Assembly (NCBI GenBank): GCA_030403585.1
Contig: JAUEPE010000002.1
Location: 1-64,000 of the forward strand
DNA: 64,000 bases
Reading direction: 5' to 3'
Source: Frankia sp. RB7
GTDB taxonomy: Bacteria; Pseudomonadota; Alphaproteobacteria; Rhizobiales; Xanthobacteraceae
Both the position numbers and the translations under genes were made by a program. The notes beneath the pieces are model-generated. The model was not told where the DNA came from, searched no databases, and saw nothing but the letters and a program-made list of their open reading frames with translations. This document shows, piece by piece, positions 8,848-17,173 of this stretch; the first letter of the stretch is position 1; the number at the start of each line of letters is the position of its first letter.

Positions 8848-9103
8848 ATCATGTCCTTTTCGACGGCTTCGGCGGGTAGTCTTTCGCGAAATGTCCCCAC
8901 GGATCAAGCCGCGCCCAAGCGCCGATTTGACGCGTCCAAGGGCTCAAGGCCAACGCCGCCCCGGGCGAAAGGGTGCCAGACTGGCGTCCGGCCGGCTATT
9001 CGCGCGAAATAGCATTGCCGTCCCGCTATCCCTTCTGTTGAATTTGTTCCCTCCGAGGGGCATCTTCAGAGAATCTTCTTCGGCGGGGAGGTCGGAACGG
9101 GAA

Positions 9104-9877
9104 ATGAGAAAGCCGGTCGTCGGCGTGATCGGGAACGCCCATCGCGTCGAAAATCGATTTCAGGTCCAGATGGTCGGCGAGCGCAATTTGCGCGCCGTGG
9201 CCGAGGTCTCCGGCGGCTTGCCGGTGATGTTCGCGGGCTCGCCCGACATCACCGATATCGCCGCACTGCTCGATGCCGTCGATGGCATCGTGCTCACCGG
9301 TGCTCGCGCCAACGTGCATCCGACCCGCTTCAACGTCGACCCCTGCGAGAAGCACGAGCCCTACGACATCCACCGCGACGAGGTCGCGCTGGCGCTCTCG
9401 GTCGCCTGCGTCGCGCGCGGCATCCCGCTGTTCGGCATCTGCCGGGGCTTACAGGAGATGAACGTCGCCTTCGGCGGCTCGCTGCACCCGGAGATCCGCG
9501 AAATTCCGGGCCGCATGAACCACCGCATGCCCCGGCTCGAGAATGGCGAAATCCATCCCGATCCGACCGTCGTGTTCGCCGACCGTCATGACGTCGACCT
9601 GACGCCGGGCGGTGCCTTCGCACGGCTGCTCGGCTGCGAGAAGATCCGGGTCAATTCGCTGCACGGCCAGGGTATCCTCGAGCCCGGCAAGCGCGTGCTT
9701 GTCGAGGGCATCGCCGAGGACGGCACCATCGAGGCGATCCAGATCGCGGAAGCCTCGACCTTCGCACTCGGTGTGCAATGGCATGCCGAATACGACCCGC
9801 AGCGCAATCCGATCAATCGCAAGCTGTTCGAGGCTTTTGGCGAGGCGATGGTGGCGAAGCAGAGGGCGGCGGCGTAG
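9104..9877 (+). CDS. Class I glutamine amidotransferase-like hydrolase (peptidase C26, PuuD-like)
   Basis: Cytoplasmic 257-residue enzyme of the gamma-glutamyl-gamma-aminobutyrate hydrolase family. The nucleophile cysteine is in GICRGLQEMN and the catalytic histidine in GVQWHAEYD. The substrate pocket stretch VLTGARANVHP near residue 65 is typical. The family cleaves gamma-glutamyl amides, for example in putrescine degradation; no other puu genes are near, so the symbol is withheld. The open frame extends upstream to 8666, but the ATG at 9104 gives the family N-terminus KPVVGVIGNAH. Confidence 0.85.
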   Translation: MRKPVVGVIGNAHRVENRFQVQMVGERNLRAVAEVSGGLPVMFAGSPDITDIAALLDAVDGIVLTGARANVHPTRFNVDPCEKHEPYDIHRDEVALALSVACVARGIPLFGICRGLQEMNVAFGGSLHPEIREIPGRMNHRMPRLENGEIHPDPTVVFADRHDVDLTPGGAFARLLGCEKIRVNSLHGQGILEPGKRVLVEGIAEDGTIEAIQIAEASTFALGVQWHAEYDPQRNPINRKLFEAFGEAMVAKQRAAA

Positions 9878-9978
9878 CCGCGGGTCTTTTCTCGCATCGA
9901 CATTGCGCGCGCAGTGGAGCCGGACGTGCGGCCCCGTGCTATTTCGCCTTCAAATTTTCAAGCTGGAATTGCATCCCG

Positions 9979-10590
9979 ATGATTTGCAGATTGACCGTTG
10001 CTGTCTCCGTCCTGTTCGCATCCCCCGCGGTTGCTCAAGCCGCTGCGCCGACCGAGGGCCCGATCACCTGCGCTTCGCCCGCGGCGCCGAGCGACACCGC
10101 CAAGAGCCTGATGCAGCGTTATGGCAAGGAGGCCGTGATGCAGGAGCTGCCCGGCGCGGAAGGCGAAACCTACAAGGGGCTCGTGTTGTTTCCGAAGGCG
10201 AACGACCAGCGCCTCGAAATCGCCTTCACGGAAGGCAAATCGAAGCGCGTCGCCGGCCTGACGTTGCGCGACAGCGCCAAGACGAGCAAATGGAACGTCA
10301 ACGGCATCACGATCGGATCAAGCCTTGCCGACGTGCAGAAGGCGAACGGCAAGGCGTTCCTGGTCGCCGGTTTTGAATGGGACTACGGCGGCTTCGTCAC
10401 CGACTGGAAGGGCGGCGCGCTCGGTCGTCCGATGCAGGGCGGATGCACCGTGACGATCCGCTTCGACCGGAAGTCCGCCGCGCCGAAGTCGCTGCTGGGC
10501 GACGGCGTGAAGGCCGCCTCCGACAACGCGACACTGGTGAAGTGGGCGCCGGTGGTGACGGAAATCGGGGTGAATTTTCCGGACAAGTGA
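9979..10590 (+). CDS. Putative periplasmic protein of unknown function
   Basis: A 203-residue protein with a cleavable-looking signal peptide (LTVAVSVLFASPAVAQA, AxA near residue 20). The mature part has two cysteines (ITCAS and GGCTVTI) that could form a disulfide, and a conserved-looking block GITIGSSLADVQKANGK followed by WDYGGF. This resembles uncharacterised periplasmic proteins with a SLADVQ-type repeat. The frame is open from 9778, overlapping the previous gene, but the signal peptide fixes the ATG at 9979. No function can be inferred from neighbours. Confidence 0.65.
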   Translation: MICRLTVAVSVLFASPAVAQAAAPTEGPITCASPAAPSDTAKSLMQRYGKEAVMQELPGAEGETYKGLVLFPKANDQRLEIAFTEGKSKRVAGLTLRDSAKTSKWNVNGITIGSSLADVQKANGKAFLVAGFEWDYGGFVTDWKGGALGRPMQGGCTVTIRFDRKSAAPKSLLGDGVKAASDNATLVKWAPVVTEIGVNFPDK

Positions 10591-10628
10591 GTTGGACGAT
10601 GGATCGGGTCCTGCGGCCTTTCATGTTA

Positions 10629-10658
10629 TTGACAAAACGTTCCCAATTTGGGAATATT
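10629..10658 (+). promoter_or_regulatory. Putative higBA promoter with autorepression operator
   Basis: A perfect -35 TTGACA lies at 10629-10634, and a -10-like GAATAT at 10652-10657 with a 17-nt spacer. A perfect inverted repeat TTCCCAA-T-TTGGGAA (10640-10654) fills the spacer and overlaps the -10. This is where an HTH antitoxin would block RNA polymerase. The predicted +1 falls at or next to the toxin GTG (10663). Confidence 0.6.
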
Positions 10659-10662
10659 TGCC

Positions 10663-10965
10663 GTGAGGATCATCAAGCAATCGACCTTGGCCAAATTCGC
10701 CGCGGCAAATCCCAAGGCGAAGCCAGCGATCGTTCGATGGGTCAAGCTCGTCAGAGCCGCCAAATGGGCTTCGATGAATGAGATACAGACGACCGTGCCC
10801 CGAGTGGTCGTTCTGAACGGAGAGCGGGCGCGTTTTGAAATCGCGGGCGGCAATTTTCGTCTGATCGTCGCGTTCGCGTTCAAGCACCAAATTGCCTTTA
10901 TCAAATTCATCGGCACGCATGCGGAATACGACAAGATCGACGCGTTGACGGTCGCGATGTACTGA
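10663..10965 (+). CDS. higB: HigB-family mRNA interferase toxin
   Basis: A 100-residue RelE/HigB-superfamily toxin, predicted to cut mRNA at the ribosome. It starts at GTG (RIIKQSTLAKFA). The family's middle block VLNGERARFEIAGGNFRLIVAF is present, as is the C-terminal FIGTHAEYDKID. H and Y in THAEYD match the conserved C-terminal histidine/tyrosine of HigB type 2. A TTG 15 nt upstream is a weaker alternative start. The antitoxin gene follows after 10 nt; toxin-first order is characteristic of higBA. Confidence 0.88.
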   Translation: MRIIKQSTLAKFAAANPKAKPAIVRWVKLVRAAKWASMNEIQTTVPRVVVLNGERARFEIAGGNFRLIVAFAFKHQIAFIKFIGTHAEYDKIDALTVAMY

Positions 10966-10975
10966 GGAGAGAGTC

Positions 10976-11353
10976 ATGGAGATCCATCCCATTCGGACGG
11001 AGTCAGACTATGATGCTGCCGTCGCTGAGATCGAACGGCTCTGGGACGCAGAACCCGGGACTGATGAGGGCGACAAGCTCGATATTCTCGCAACGCTTGT
11101 CGAGAAGTATGAGACGGCACATTGGCCGATCGATCTGTCGCGTCTCGATCCGATCGATATGCTGAACTACCTGATCGATGAAGGCGGGCACACTCAAGCA
11201 GAGCTCGCGGAGCTATTGGGCTCGCGCTCGCGCGCGTCAGAGATATTGAACAGAAGGCGTGTGCTGACGGTCGAGATGATCTTTCGGATCAGCGAGGCCT
11301 GGAAAGTGCCTGCCGAGCTGCTGGTCAAGCCATACCGACTGAAAGTTGCTTAG
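10976..11353 (+). CDS. higA: HigA-family antitoxin with XRE helix-turn-helix
   Basis: A 125-residue antitoxin expected to neutralise the upstream toxin and repress the shared promoter. The N-terminal acidic half (AEIERLWDAEPGTDEGDK) matches HigA toxin-binding regions. The C-terminal HTH reads HTQAELAELLGSRSRASEILN, then RRVLTVEMIFRISEAWKVP. A strong GAGGAGAG Shine-Dalgarno precedes the ATG. The operator candidate lies upstream of higB at 10640-10654. Confidence 0.88.
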   Translation: MEIHPIRTESDYDAAVAEIERLWDAEPGTDEGDKLDILATLVEKYETAHWPIDLSRLDPIDMLNYLIDEGGHTQAELAELLGSRSRASEILNRRRVLTVEMIFRISEAWKVPAELLVKPYRLKVA

Positions 11354-11513
11354 TTTCGCAGGGCTCTACTCATCTTACGAACTGCGCTCGCACCATCTCA
11401 GGCCGAATAAACCAATCAGCAAGAATTGGTGCGCGTCGATTTTCGCGATTCCGATTCGTTCTTTGAGAACGAAGTGGAGTCAGATGCAGAACGAAAGTTG
11501 ATGGCCTCAAAGC

Positions 11514-11540
11514 AAAAAGGCGCCCCGAGGGGCGCCTTTC
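11514..11540 (-). terminator. Rho-independent terminator of glnA
   Basis: On the minus strand an 11-bp perfect stem (11529-11539 with 11516-11526) has a 2-nt apex and is followed by a T-rich tail. It lies 25 nt after the glnA stop. Confidence 0.85.
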
Positions 11541-11563
11541 GCATCGTAAGGCTCTCGAGCCGA

Positions 11564-12973
11564 TCAGCCCGAATAGTACATGTCGAACTCGACCGGATGC
11601 GGGGTCATTTCGAAGCGGGCGACTTCGGTCATCTTCAGCTCGATGTAAGCGTCGATGAAGTCGTCGTCGAACACGCCGCCGGCCTTGAGGAAGCCGCGGT
11701 CCTTGTCGAGGTTTTCGAGGGCTTCGCGGAGCGAACCGCACACCGTCGGGATCTGCTTCAGCTCTTCCTTCGGCAAATCGTAGAGGTCCTTGTCCATCGC
11801 CGGACCCGGATCGATCTTGTTCTTGATGCCGTCGAGGCCGGCCATCAGCATCGCGGCGAAGCCGAGATAGGGATTGGCGAGCGGATCGGGGAAGCGCACC
11901 TCGACACGCTTGGCCTTCGGCGAAGACGTGTAGGGGATGCGGCAGGAGGCCGAGCGGTTGCGTGCGGAGTAGGCGAGCAGCACCGGCGCTTCATAGCCCG
12001 GGACCAGGCGCTTGTAGGAGTTGGTCGACGGGTTGGTGAAGGCGTTGATGGCCTTGGCGTGCTTGATGATGCCGCCGATGTAGTGGAGGCAGGTCTCCGA
12101 CAGGTCGGCGTATTTGTTGCCGGCGAATACCGGCTTGCCGTCCTTCCAGATCGACTGGTGCACGTGCATGCCCGAGCCGTTGTCGCCGTAGATCGGCTTC
12201 GGCATGAAGGTGGCGGTCTTGCCGTAGATGTGCGCGACCTGATGGATGCAGTATTTGTAGATCTGCATGTGGTCGGCCATCAACGTCAGCGTGTCGAACT
12301 TCATGCCGAGCTCGTGCTGGGCGGACGCCACTTCGTGATGGTGCTTCTCGACCTTGACGCCCATCTTGGCCATGGCGCCGAGCATCTCGGAGCGCATGTC
12401 CTGCACCGAGTCCTGCGGGGGAACGGGGAAGTAGCCGCCCTTGGTGCGGATGCGGTGGCCGAGATTGCCGCCTTCATATTCGGTGTCGGAGTTGGTCGGC
12501 AGCTCCGAGGAGTCGAGGCGGAAGCCGGTGTTGTAGGGGCCCGACGAGAAACGCACGTCGTCGAACACGAAGAACTCGGCTTCGGGGCCGACGAACACGC
12601 TGTCGCCCACTCCCATCGACTTCACCATGGCTTCCGCCTTCTTGGCGATGCCGCGGGGATCGCGGTTGTAGGGCTCGCCGGTGGTCGGCTCGAGCACGTC
12701 GCAGGTGATGACCATGGTGGTCTCGGCGAAGAACGGATCGATCGTCGCGGTCACCGGATCAGGCATCAGGCACATGTCGGACTCGTTGATCGCTTTCCAG
12801 CCGGCGATCGAGGAGCCGTCGAACATCGTCCCTTCGGCGAAGATATCGTCGTCGATCATGCTGACGTCGAACGTCACATGCTGCCACTTGCCGCGCGGAT
12901 CGGTGAAGCGCAGGTCGACGTACTTAACGTCGTTGTCCTTGATCGATTTCAGGACGTCTTTGGCGGTCTTCAT
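11564..12973 (-). CDS. glnA: Type I glutamine synthetase
   Basis: ATP-dependent formation of glutamine from glutamate and ammonium; a cytoplasmic dodecamer. The 469-residue length is that of GSI-beta. Signatures present are [10 protein letters not shown], the [14 protein letters not shown] metal/ATP region, and [12 protein letters not shown]. The adenylylation tyrosine is Tyr398 in [10 protein letters not shown], so GlnE control is expected. It lies downstream of glnB on the same strand with a 150-nt spacer that contains a hairpin, and has its own 3' terminator. Confidence 0.97.
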   Translation of the reverse strand: MKTAKDVLKSIKDNDVKYVDLRFTDPRGKWQHVTFDVSMIDDDIFAEGTMFDGSSIAGWKAINESDMCLMPDPVTATIDPFFAETTMVITCDVLEPTTGEPYNRDPRGIAKKAEAMVKSMGVGDSVFVGPEAEFFVFDDVRFSSGPYNTGFRLDSSELPTNSDTEYEGGNLGHRIRTKGGYFPVPPQDSVQDMRSEMLGAMAKMGVKVEKHHHEVASAQHELGMKFDTLTLMADHMQIYKYCIHQVAHIYGKTATFMPKPIYGDNGSGMHVHQSIWKDGKPVFAGNKYADLSETCLHYIGGIIKHAKAINAFTNPSTNSYKRLVPGYEAPVLLAYSARNRSASCRIPYTSSPKAKRVEVRFPDPLANPYLGFAAMLMAGLDGIKNKIDPGPAMDKDLYDLPKEELKQIPTVCGSLREALENLDKDRGFLKAGGVFDDDFIDAYIELKMTEVARFEMTPHPVEFDMYYSG

Positions 12974-13063
12974 GCATACCCCTTTTGGCTCTGCGGGACG
13001 GTTTCCAGATGAGCAGATTCGTTCTCGCTTTCGGCGAGTTCGCGCAACCGCACAAACGAAATC

Positions 13064-13090
13064 AGGCCGCCGAAGCAGCCTTTTTTCTTT
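13064..13090 (+). terminator. Plus-oriented hairpin with T-run inside the glnB-glnA spacer
   Basis: AGGCCGC (13064-13070) pairs with GCAGCCT (13075-13081) around a CGAA loop (one G-T pair), and on the plus strand a TTTTTTCTTT run follows. It is antisense to glnBA, and no plus-strand gene lies upstream. On the sense strand the same hairpin could be a processing or stabilising element. Confidence 0.5.
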
Positions 13091-13123
13091 CAGAGTGTCG
13101 CAGGATTCGGGATAGCACCCGGC

Positions 13124-13504
<381 letters not shown>

Positions 13505-13632
13505 TCAGGATGCGCTTTTCTTAACGCACGATCTTGTCTTCGCTATGCCGGGACCTGACCAGCCCGCCAACAACGGCCGGCCACACCCAGATAATGCCAG
13601 TGAGCACGACGAACCGAAGCGGCTTCCTCGAA

Positions 13633-13648
13633 AGCAGGGTCTATGCCA
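13633..13648 (-). promoter_or_regulatory. Candidate sigma-54 promoter for glnBA
   Basis: The minus strand reads TGGCATA-N4-CTGCT, with GG and GC ten bases apart, against the consensus TGGCACG-N4-TTGCW. It lies about 170 nt upstream of the glnB GTG. An NtrC enhancer was not recognised by eye. The rest of the 13463-13841 gap shows no gene. Confidence 0.4.
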
Positions 13649-13841
13649 AGTTGCAAATGCCCTGATTATTGGAGCGTTATCAGCCTTTTAACGAGCATCT
13701 CTGATAGGTGGAGCCGACCGGCCCAAAATAGCGAAGACTACGAAATAGGCAAACGGTCAATGCGTGTGCAGATCGCCGTTCGCTGTATGGGAGCGGCACA
13801 GGAAATGCCTGTTGAAAAGGCGTTTGTACCAGGGAAGTGGC

Positions 13842-15341
13842 ATGGAAGTTCTCACCAACGCCGAAATGCAGCGGGCCGACCAGCTATCGATCGCGGCCGG
13901 TACGCCAGGCTTCAAGCTGATGCTGAGCGCGGGCCAGGCGGTCGGGGATGCCGCCAACGCGCTGGTGGAGGAGGGGCCGATCCTGATCGTGGCCGGCCCC
14001 GGCAACAATGGCGGTGACGGTTTTGTCGCAGCCGCCGAACTCGCCGCGCAAGGGCGCGAGGTCTCCATCATCCTGATGTGCGAGCGCGACCAGCTTCAGG
14101 GCGATGCGGCCTCCGCCGCGCGCGGCTGGAAGCAGCCCGTGCTGCCGTTCAATCCACAGGCGATCGGAAAGCCGGCGCTGATCATCGATGCGCTGTTCGG
14201 CGCGGGCTTGAGCCGACCCGTCGATGGCGAGGCGCGGGCGATGATCGAGGCGATCAACGCCAATGGCGCGCCGGTGCTGGCGGTCGATCTGCCGAGCGGT
14301 ATCAACGGCACCAGCGCGTCGGTGCTGGGCGTCGCGGTGAATGCCACCGAAACCGTCACCTTCTTCCGCAAGAAGCCCGCACATCTCCTGCTGCCGGGGC
14401 GCATGCATTGCGGCCACGTGCGCGTCGCCGATATCGGCATCGACGCCCAGGTGCTGGACGAGATCGCGCCGCGGATCTTTGAGAACGACCCGGATTTCTG
14501 GGGCGCGGCCTTTCCGGTGCCGCGCATCGACGGCCATAAATATGCGCGCGGCCACGTGCTGGCGGTGTCCGGCGATGCGGCCGCGACCGGTGCTGCGCGG
14601 CTCGCCGCCCGCGGTGCCTTACGCGCCGGCGCGGGCCTCGTGACGCTCGCGACCCCGCGCAATGCGCTCGCGATCAATGCAAGCGCGCTGACGGCCGTGA
14701 TGGTTCGCGCCGTCGATACCGTGGTCGAGTTCGGCGAGCTGCTCGGCGACAGGCGCTACAACACTTGCATGATCGGTCCCGGCGCCGGCGTCGGTGAACG
14801 CACCTGCGATATCGTTCACACCGCAATCTCGGCACGGCGCCATGTCGTGCTCGATGCGGATGCGCTGACGAGCTTTGCCGCCAATCCCGAGCGGCTGTTT
14901 GAATCGATCAAGTCCTCGCCGGATGTGCGGGTGGTGCTGACGCCGCATGAGGGCGAGTTTCCGCGGCTGTTCTCCGACCTCAGCAACAAGACTCCGGGCC
15001 GCTCGAAGCTCGAGCGCGTGCGCGCCGCCGCCGAGCGCTCCGGCGCCGTCGTGCTCTTGAAGGGCCCCGACACCACGATCGCCGCGCCTGACGGCCGCGC
15101 CACCATCGCCGCCAACGCTCCGCCATGGCTCGCCACCGCGGGCGCCGGCGACGTGCTCGCCGGCATCATCGCTGGTCTCTTGGCGCAGGGCGTGCCGGCG
15201 TTCGAGGCCGCCAGCATCGGCGTCTGGATGCACGGCGAGGCGGCAAGCGAAGCGGGGCCCGGGCTGATCGCCGAAGATCTCACCGAGACGCTGCCGGCCG
15301 TGCACCGGCGGATCTACAGCGCGCTTGGAGTGGACTATTGA
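13842..15341 (+). CDS. nnr: Bifunctional NAD(P)HX epimerase / ADP-dependent dehydratase
   Basis: Repairs hydrated NAD(P)H. Residues 1 to about 215 form the YjeF_N epimerase domain (LIVAGPGNNGGDGFVAA, DALFGAGLSR, AVDLPSGING). The remainder is the ribokinase-like dehydratase, with GHVLAVSGDAAATGAARLAARGAL, TPHEGEF and the ATP/ADP-site motif TAGAGDVLAGIIAGLL. At 499 residues it is a full-length fusion. The ATG at 13842 starts MEVLTNAEMQRAD, the family N-terminus. The gene is monocistronic, bounded downstream by a strong inverted repeat. Confidence 0.95.
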   Translation: MEVLTNAEMQRADQLSIAAGTPGFKLMLSAGQAVGDAANALVEEGPILIVAGPGNNGGDGFVAAAELAAQGREVSIILMCERDQLQGDAASAARGWKQPVLPFNPQAIGKPALIIDALFGAGLSRPVDGEARAMIEAINANGAPVLAVDLPSGINGTSASVLGVAVNATETVTFFRKKPAHLLLPGRMHCGHVRVADIGIDAQVLDEIAPRIFENDPDFWGAAFPVPRIDGHKYARGHVLAVSGDAAATGAARLAARGALRAGAGLVTLATPRNALAINASALTAVMVRAVDTVVEFGELLGDRRYNTCMIGPGAGVGERTCDIVHTAISARRHVVLDADALTSFAANPERLFESIKSSPDVRVVLTPHEGEFPRLFSDLSNKTPGRSKLERVRAAAERSGAVVLLKGPDTTIAAPDGRATIAANAPPWLATAGAGDVLAGIIAGLLAQGVPAFEAASIGVWMHGEAASEAGPGLIAEDLTETLPAVHRRIYSALGVDY

Positions 15342-15348
15342 GCTGTAG

Positions 15349-15432
15349 GTAGGATGGGTAGAGCGAAGCGAAACCCATCATCTCAAACCTCGGCGCAATA
15401 GGATGGGTTTCGCTTCGCTCTACCCATCCTAC
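15349..15432. repeat. 31-bp perfect inverted repeat between convergent genes
   Basis: Arms at 15349-15379 and 15402-15432 are exact reverse complements with a 22-nt spacer. Each arm contains GGATGGGTAGAGCG and GAAGCGAAACCCATC. It lies between the nnr stop and the cupredoxin gene stop, so it can serve as a bidirectional terminator. It shares the core GAGCGAAGCGA with the repeat at 25479-25564. Confidence 0.9.
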
Positions 15433-15438
15433 GATAAC

Positions 15439-16755
15439 TCACTCCACCCCATACCATCGCACCAGCCGCGGCGCGGCCCAATCGGTCACGACGGATTCGA
15501 TCAGCCATCGTCCCGGTGAAGTCGCGGCGAAGGCGATACGCTCGGTCTTGCCGGGCTCGAGGGCGAGGGTGTCGAGCCAATAGGGCTTCCAGCCGTCGTC
15601 GAGCCGGTCGAGCAGGCGGAAATGGTGGCCGTGCAGGTGGAACACGGTGGTCGCAGGGGCGGGGTTTCTGACGGCCAGCACGACGGTCCGGCCGGCCTTG
15701 GCGCGGAAGGCGGGCGCCGAGGCGGTGGAGAAATTGGCCGTCCGGGTCCAGCCGGTGTCGGGGGCGCCGAGCGCGACATCGAACCGCAGGGCGCCTTTCA
15801 GATCGAGCTTCTCGGGAAGGTCGTTCGAGGGCAGCGGCTGTGGCGGGGGCAGGGCCGCGCGCCGGTCCAGTTTGCCGGAGACGGCGAGGCGCCCGATCGG
15901 GCTCGCCTCCTTGCCATCATGGAGCACAAATGCGGCCGACATGGCCGCGTCGACAAAGGCGTCGGCGCGGGCGCCGGGGGCCAGCACCAAGGCGCCGTTG
16001 CGGGCCGGGAACGGCTCGGCCGGCTGCCCGTCCAGCGCCAGCACCTGGACCTCGTGGCCTTCCAATTTGATCGCCAGAACAGAGCGTTGCGAGCCGTTGA
16101 TGAAGCGCAGCCGCAGCCGCTCGCCGGCGGAAGCTGAGAGTCCGAACGAAGTCCGGCCGTTCAGCGTGTAGAGCGGGGTCGTGTCCTTGGGGTCGCGGCC
16201 CGGCGGAAGCGCGGTGCCGTCCGGCCGCACGCGCCATTCCTCGATCAGTAGAACCTCGTCGCGGTCGTTGCTGACCGGGCTCGTCTCCGCGGCGATGATC
16301 GGGAGCGGGCGGGCCGGCTGGTTCAGGCGGTCCTCAAAGAGACGGAAGTCGGCAAGCAAGGTTCCCGCGTTTGGTATTGAAATAATTGATGTTTCGGTCG
16401 ACCCCGGTGCGGTGGGCGCTCGTCCAGCCAGCGGGTCCGGCAAGGCTGTGCCATCGAGGCCGTACCAGGTTGGCGCAACCGGCACAGGCAGGTCGTTTCG
16501 AAAGACCACTTCGCAGCGGTCCCCGCGCTTGAAACGCACATTCCCGATATGGCTTGCGGCGGCCAGCTCCCAGATCGGCGTAGCCGGCTGACCCGGCCTC
16601 AGAGCCAGCGTGGCCGGTCTTGCCTGAAGGAGGACCTGTGCAGTTGGAAGCGGGCCCGCGCCGCCGGCGATCAGCCCGGCGGCCGAGGCTCCCAGGGAGG
16701 CTCCAACTCCGGCCAAAACCTCGCGCCGGTCCAGGTCAAAAATCCGCGGTTTCAT
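15439..16755 (-). CDS. Tat-exported multicopper-oxidase-like protein lacking most copper ligands
   Basis: A 438-residue cupredoxin-fold protein. A twin-arginine signal is seen at the N-terminus (DLDRREVLAGVGASLG), so export is as a folded protein. Multicopper oxidases bind copper through HWHG, HSH, HxxHxH and HCHxxxH. Here the first is APTWYGLDG, the second is GTLLADF and the last is GRWLIES, so only FHLHGHHF survives. It therefore cannot build a normal trinuclear centre and resembles the copper-free SufI/FtsP type more than a laccase. The ATG at 16755 is chosen because it places the twin arginines near the N-terminus. Confidence 0.82.
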   Translation of the reverse strand: MKPRIFDLDRREVLAGVGASLGASAAGLIAGGAGPLPTAQVLLQARPATLALRPGQPATPIWELAAASHIGNVRFKRGDRCEVVFRNDLPVPVAPTWYGLDGTALPDPLAGRAPTAPGSTETSIISIPNAGTLLADFRLFEDRLNQPARPLPIIAAETSPVSNDRDEVLLIEEWRVRPDGTALPPGRDPKDTTPLYTLNGRTSFGLSASAGERLRLRFINGSQRSVLAIKLEGHEVQVLALDGQPAEPFPARNGALVLAPGARADAFVDAAMSAAFVLHDGKEASPIGRLAVSGKLDRRAALPPPQPLPSNDLPEKLDLKGALRFDVALGAPDTGWTRTANFSTASAPAFRAKAGRTVVLAVRNPAPATTVFHLHGHHFRLLDRLDDGWKPYWLDTLALEPGKTERIAFAATSPGRWLIESVVTDWAAPRLVRWYGVE

Positions 16756-16835
16756 GGGCGCGATCCGGACCACGCCGCGCTGGATAAGTCCAGCCATCGT
16801 GCCTACTTGGACGGTGCCTCCATCAGGCCATTTTT

Positions 16836-16866
16836 TTGCTGCGAACAGGCGGGCACATGCTATAAG
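16836..16866 (+). promoter_or_regulatory. Putative promoter of tRNA-Leu
   Basis: TATAAG at 16861-16866 lies 44 nt before the mature tRNA 5' end, with TTGCTG at 16836-16841 as a weak -35 (19-nt spacer). Confidence 0.35.
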
Positions 16867-16909
16867 CCCGCCGCCCGCGGCATCGCGGCCGGTCTTGATG
16901 CAAATTCAC

Positions 16910-16994
16910 GCGGGCGTGGCGGAACTGGTAGACGCGCTGGATTTAGGTTCCAGTGACGAAAGTTGTGGGGGTTCGAGTCCCTCCGCCCGCACCA
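16910..16994 (+). tRNA. tRNA-Leu (anticodon TAG)
   Basis: An 85-nt class II tRNA with a 7-bp acceptor GCGGGCG/CGCCCGC, discriminator A and encoded CCA. The anticodon stem CTGGA/TCCAG encloses the loop TTTAGGT, giving anticodon TAG (reads CTA and other CTN codons). A long variable arm follows, as expected for leucine. The T arm is GTTCGAGTC. Confidence 0.97.
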
Positions 16995-17173
16995 AGCGCT
17001 TTCAGCGTTTGCATGGATTACTGAGGGGCCTTGCTCCGCGCGGATGTTTTTCCGCCTGGAGCCGGGCTCGATGAACCACCGGCGTTGAGGCGTTTGCCTC
17101 GCGCCGGATCGATTAATGACAGCGTCCCGACGCGCGAGCGTGCCGGGACCGAACGAGAAGAAGATTGGACGCC

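Noticed and set aside
11426..13012. A 528-codon plus-strand open frame antisense to glnA
   Set aside because: It mirrors glnA exactly, is rich in His, Arg and Val typical of reverse-frame GC-rich DNA, and has no recognisable domain; glnA is certain.
15439..16755. Active laccase/multicopper oxidase
   Set aside because: Three of the four copper-binding motifs are missing, so an oxidase call is not supported.
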